DNA of 32,573 bases from an uncultured Prevotella sp. (GTDB lineage: Bacteria > Bacteroidota > Bacteroidia > Bacteroidales > Bacteroidaceae): the NCBI GenBank assembly GCA_900322175.1, contig ONYZ01000033.1, positions 1 through 32,573 on the forward strand, written 5' to 3'. Numbering within the stretch: position 1 is the first letter of the stretch; the number at the start of each line of letters is the position of its first letter. A program made the position numbers and the translations under genes. Shown here piece by piece: positions 32,474 to 32,573 of this stretch. The notes under the pieces are model-generated. The model was not told where the DNA came from. It was given only the letters and a program-made list of their open reading frames with translations, and did no database searches.

Positions 32474-32573
32474 TATGAATCCACTTTAAAAAGTCGGATA
32501 GTCCGACCACATTAATATATTACGTTAGTTTAACACAATATCGCTCTTTGACATTTTGCAATCTGGAGAATAT
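32474..32573. repeat. Right copy of 100-bp terminal inverted repeat
   Basis: This is the reverse complement of positions 1-100 with one mismatch (at 32509). It lies directly upstream of the M15 gene, whose ATG is 8 nt away. TTTG (32547-32550) is followed after exactly 20 nt by TAT at the very end of the window, so an outward-facing promoter may be cut by the boundary. Confidence 0.95.
32488..32507 (-). terminator. Terminator-like hairpin in the M15 leader
   Basis: Read on the minus strand: stem GTCGGA, loop CTA, stem TCCGAC, then TTTTT, 22 nt before the M15 ATG. It is short (6 bp) but has the form of an intrinsic terminator or attenuator. The same structure lies at 67-86. Confidence 0.5.

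Noticed and set aside
1-32573. Terminal repeats as a sign of a circular plasmid or phage genome
   Set aside because: The repeats are inverted, not direct, so they do not close a circle, and the content is core metabolism.

Overview
The window reads as chromosomal DNA of a Bacteroidota bacterium, most likely of the Prevotella/Segatella group. The evidence is promoters of the Bacteroidota type (TTTG, about 20 nt, TAnnTTTG), a HU-like/smalltalk pair, a class III fructose-bisphosphatase, a type IX secretion plug protein and a T9SS-type C-terminal domain. Genus is inferred from family content, not proven. Both ends carry the same 100-bp sequence in inverted orientation with one mismatch. The window therefore probably ends where the assembly, or the genome, meets a repeated sequence.

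Layout. (1) 1-3480 is accessory DNA that looks like an eroded defence or mobile-gene island, all on the minus strand. It holds a DUF4268 nuclease-like gene cut at its 3' end by the terminal repeat, a RhuM fragment, a compact two-gene operon of unknown function with a perfect promoter, a 43-aa one-helix membrane protein plus a broken second copy of it, a DUF1016/HsdS chimeric remnant, and a GC-rich inverted repeat around an AT-rich core. (2) 3600-4450 is a HU-like gene and a smalltalk microprotein with promoter and terminator. (3) 4501-10387 is core-like: a patatin phospholipase with a nearly leaderless start, the ResB/CcsA cytochrome c biogenesis pair, a highly expressed outer-membrane barrel, a DUF5362-like membrane protein, a lipoprotein, an SDR oxidoreductase and GreA. 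(4) 10443-17629 is biosynthetic: purU, hisH-hisA-hisF-hisIE, ftsE, lysC and lysA. Small repeats separate several of these genes, and a palindromic element lies inside hisH. (5) 17688-22603 is a tightly overlapping run of two glycosyltransferase-like genes, fbp and the T9SS plug protein. (6) 22572-27414, minus strand, holds a membrane-spanning propeller/AraC regulator without kinase domains, then an XRE-cupin regulator followed by an acyl-CoA synthetase. (7) 27540-32466, minus strand, holds a 1452-residue secreted CotH-kinase protein and a small M15 peptidase whose leader is the right terminal repeat.

How the parts connect. HisH and HisF form the imidazole-glycerol-phosphate synthase, HisA supplies its substrate and HisIE acts two steps upstream. 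LysC and LysA are the first and last enzymes of lysine synthesis. The plug protein belongs to the T9SS, the machine predicted to export the CotH protein. The strongest candidates for undescribed biology are the 1742-2730 operon in its defence-remnant setting, the recurring one-helix microprotein, the repeated 100-bp leader with its terminator-like hairpin, and the kinase-less transmembrane AraC regulator. No complete known defence system, CRISPR array, tRNA, rRNA or intact insertion sequence was seen.
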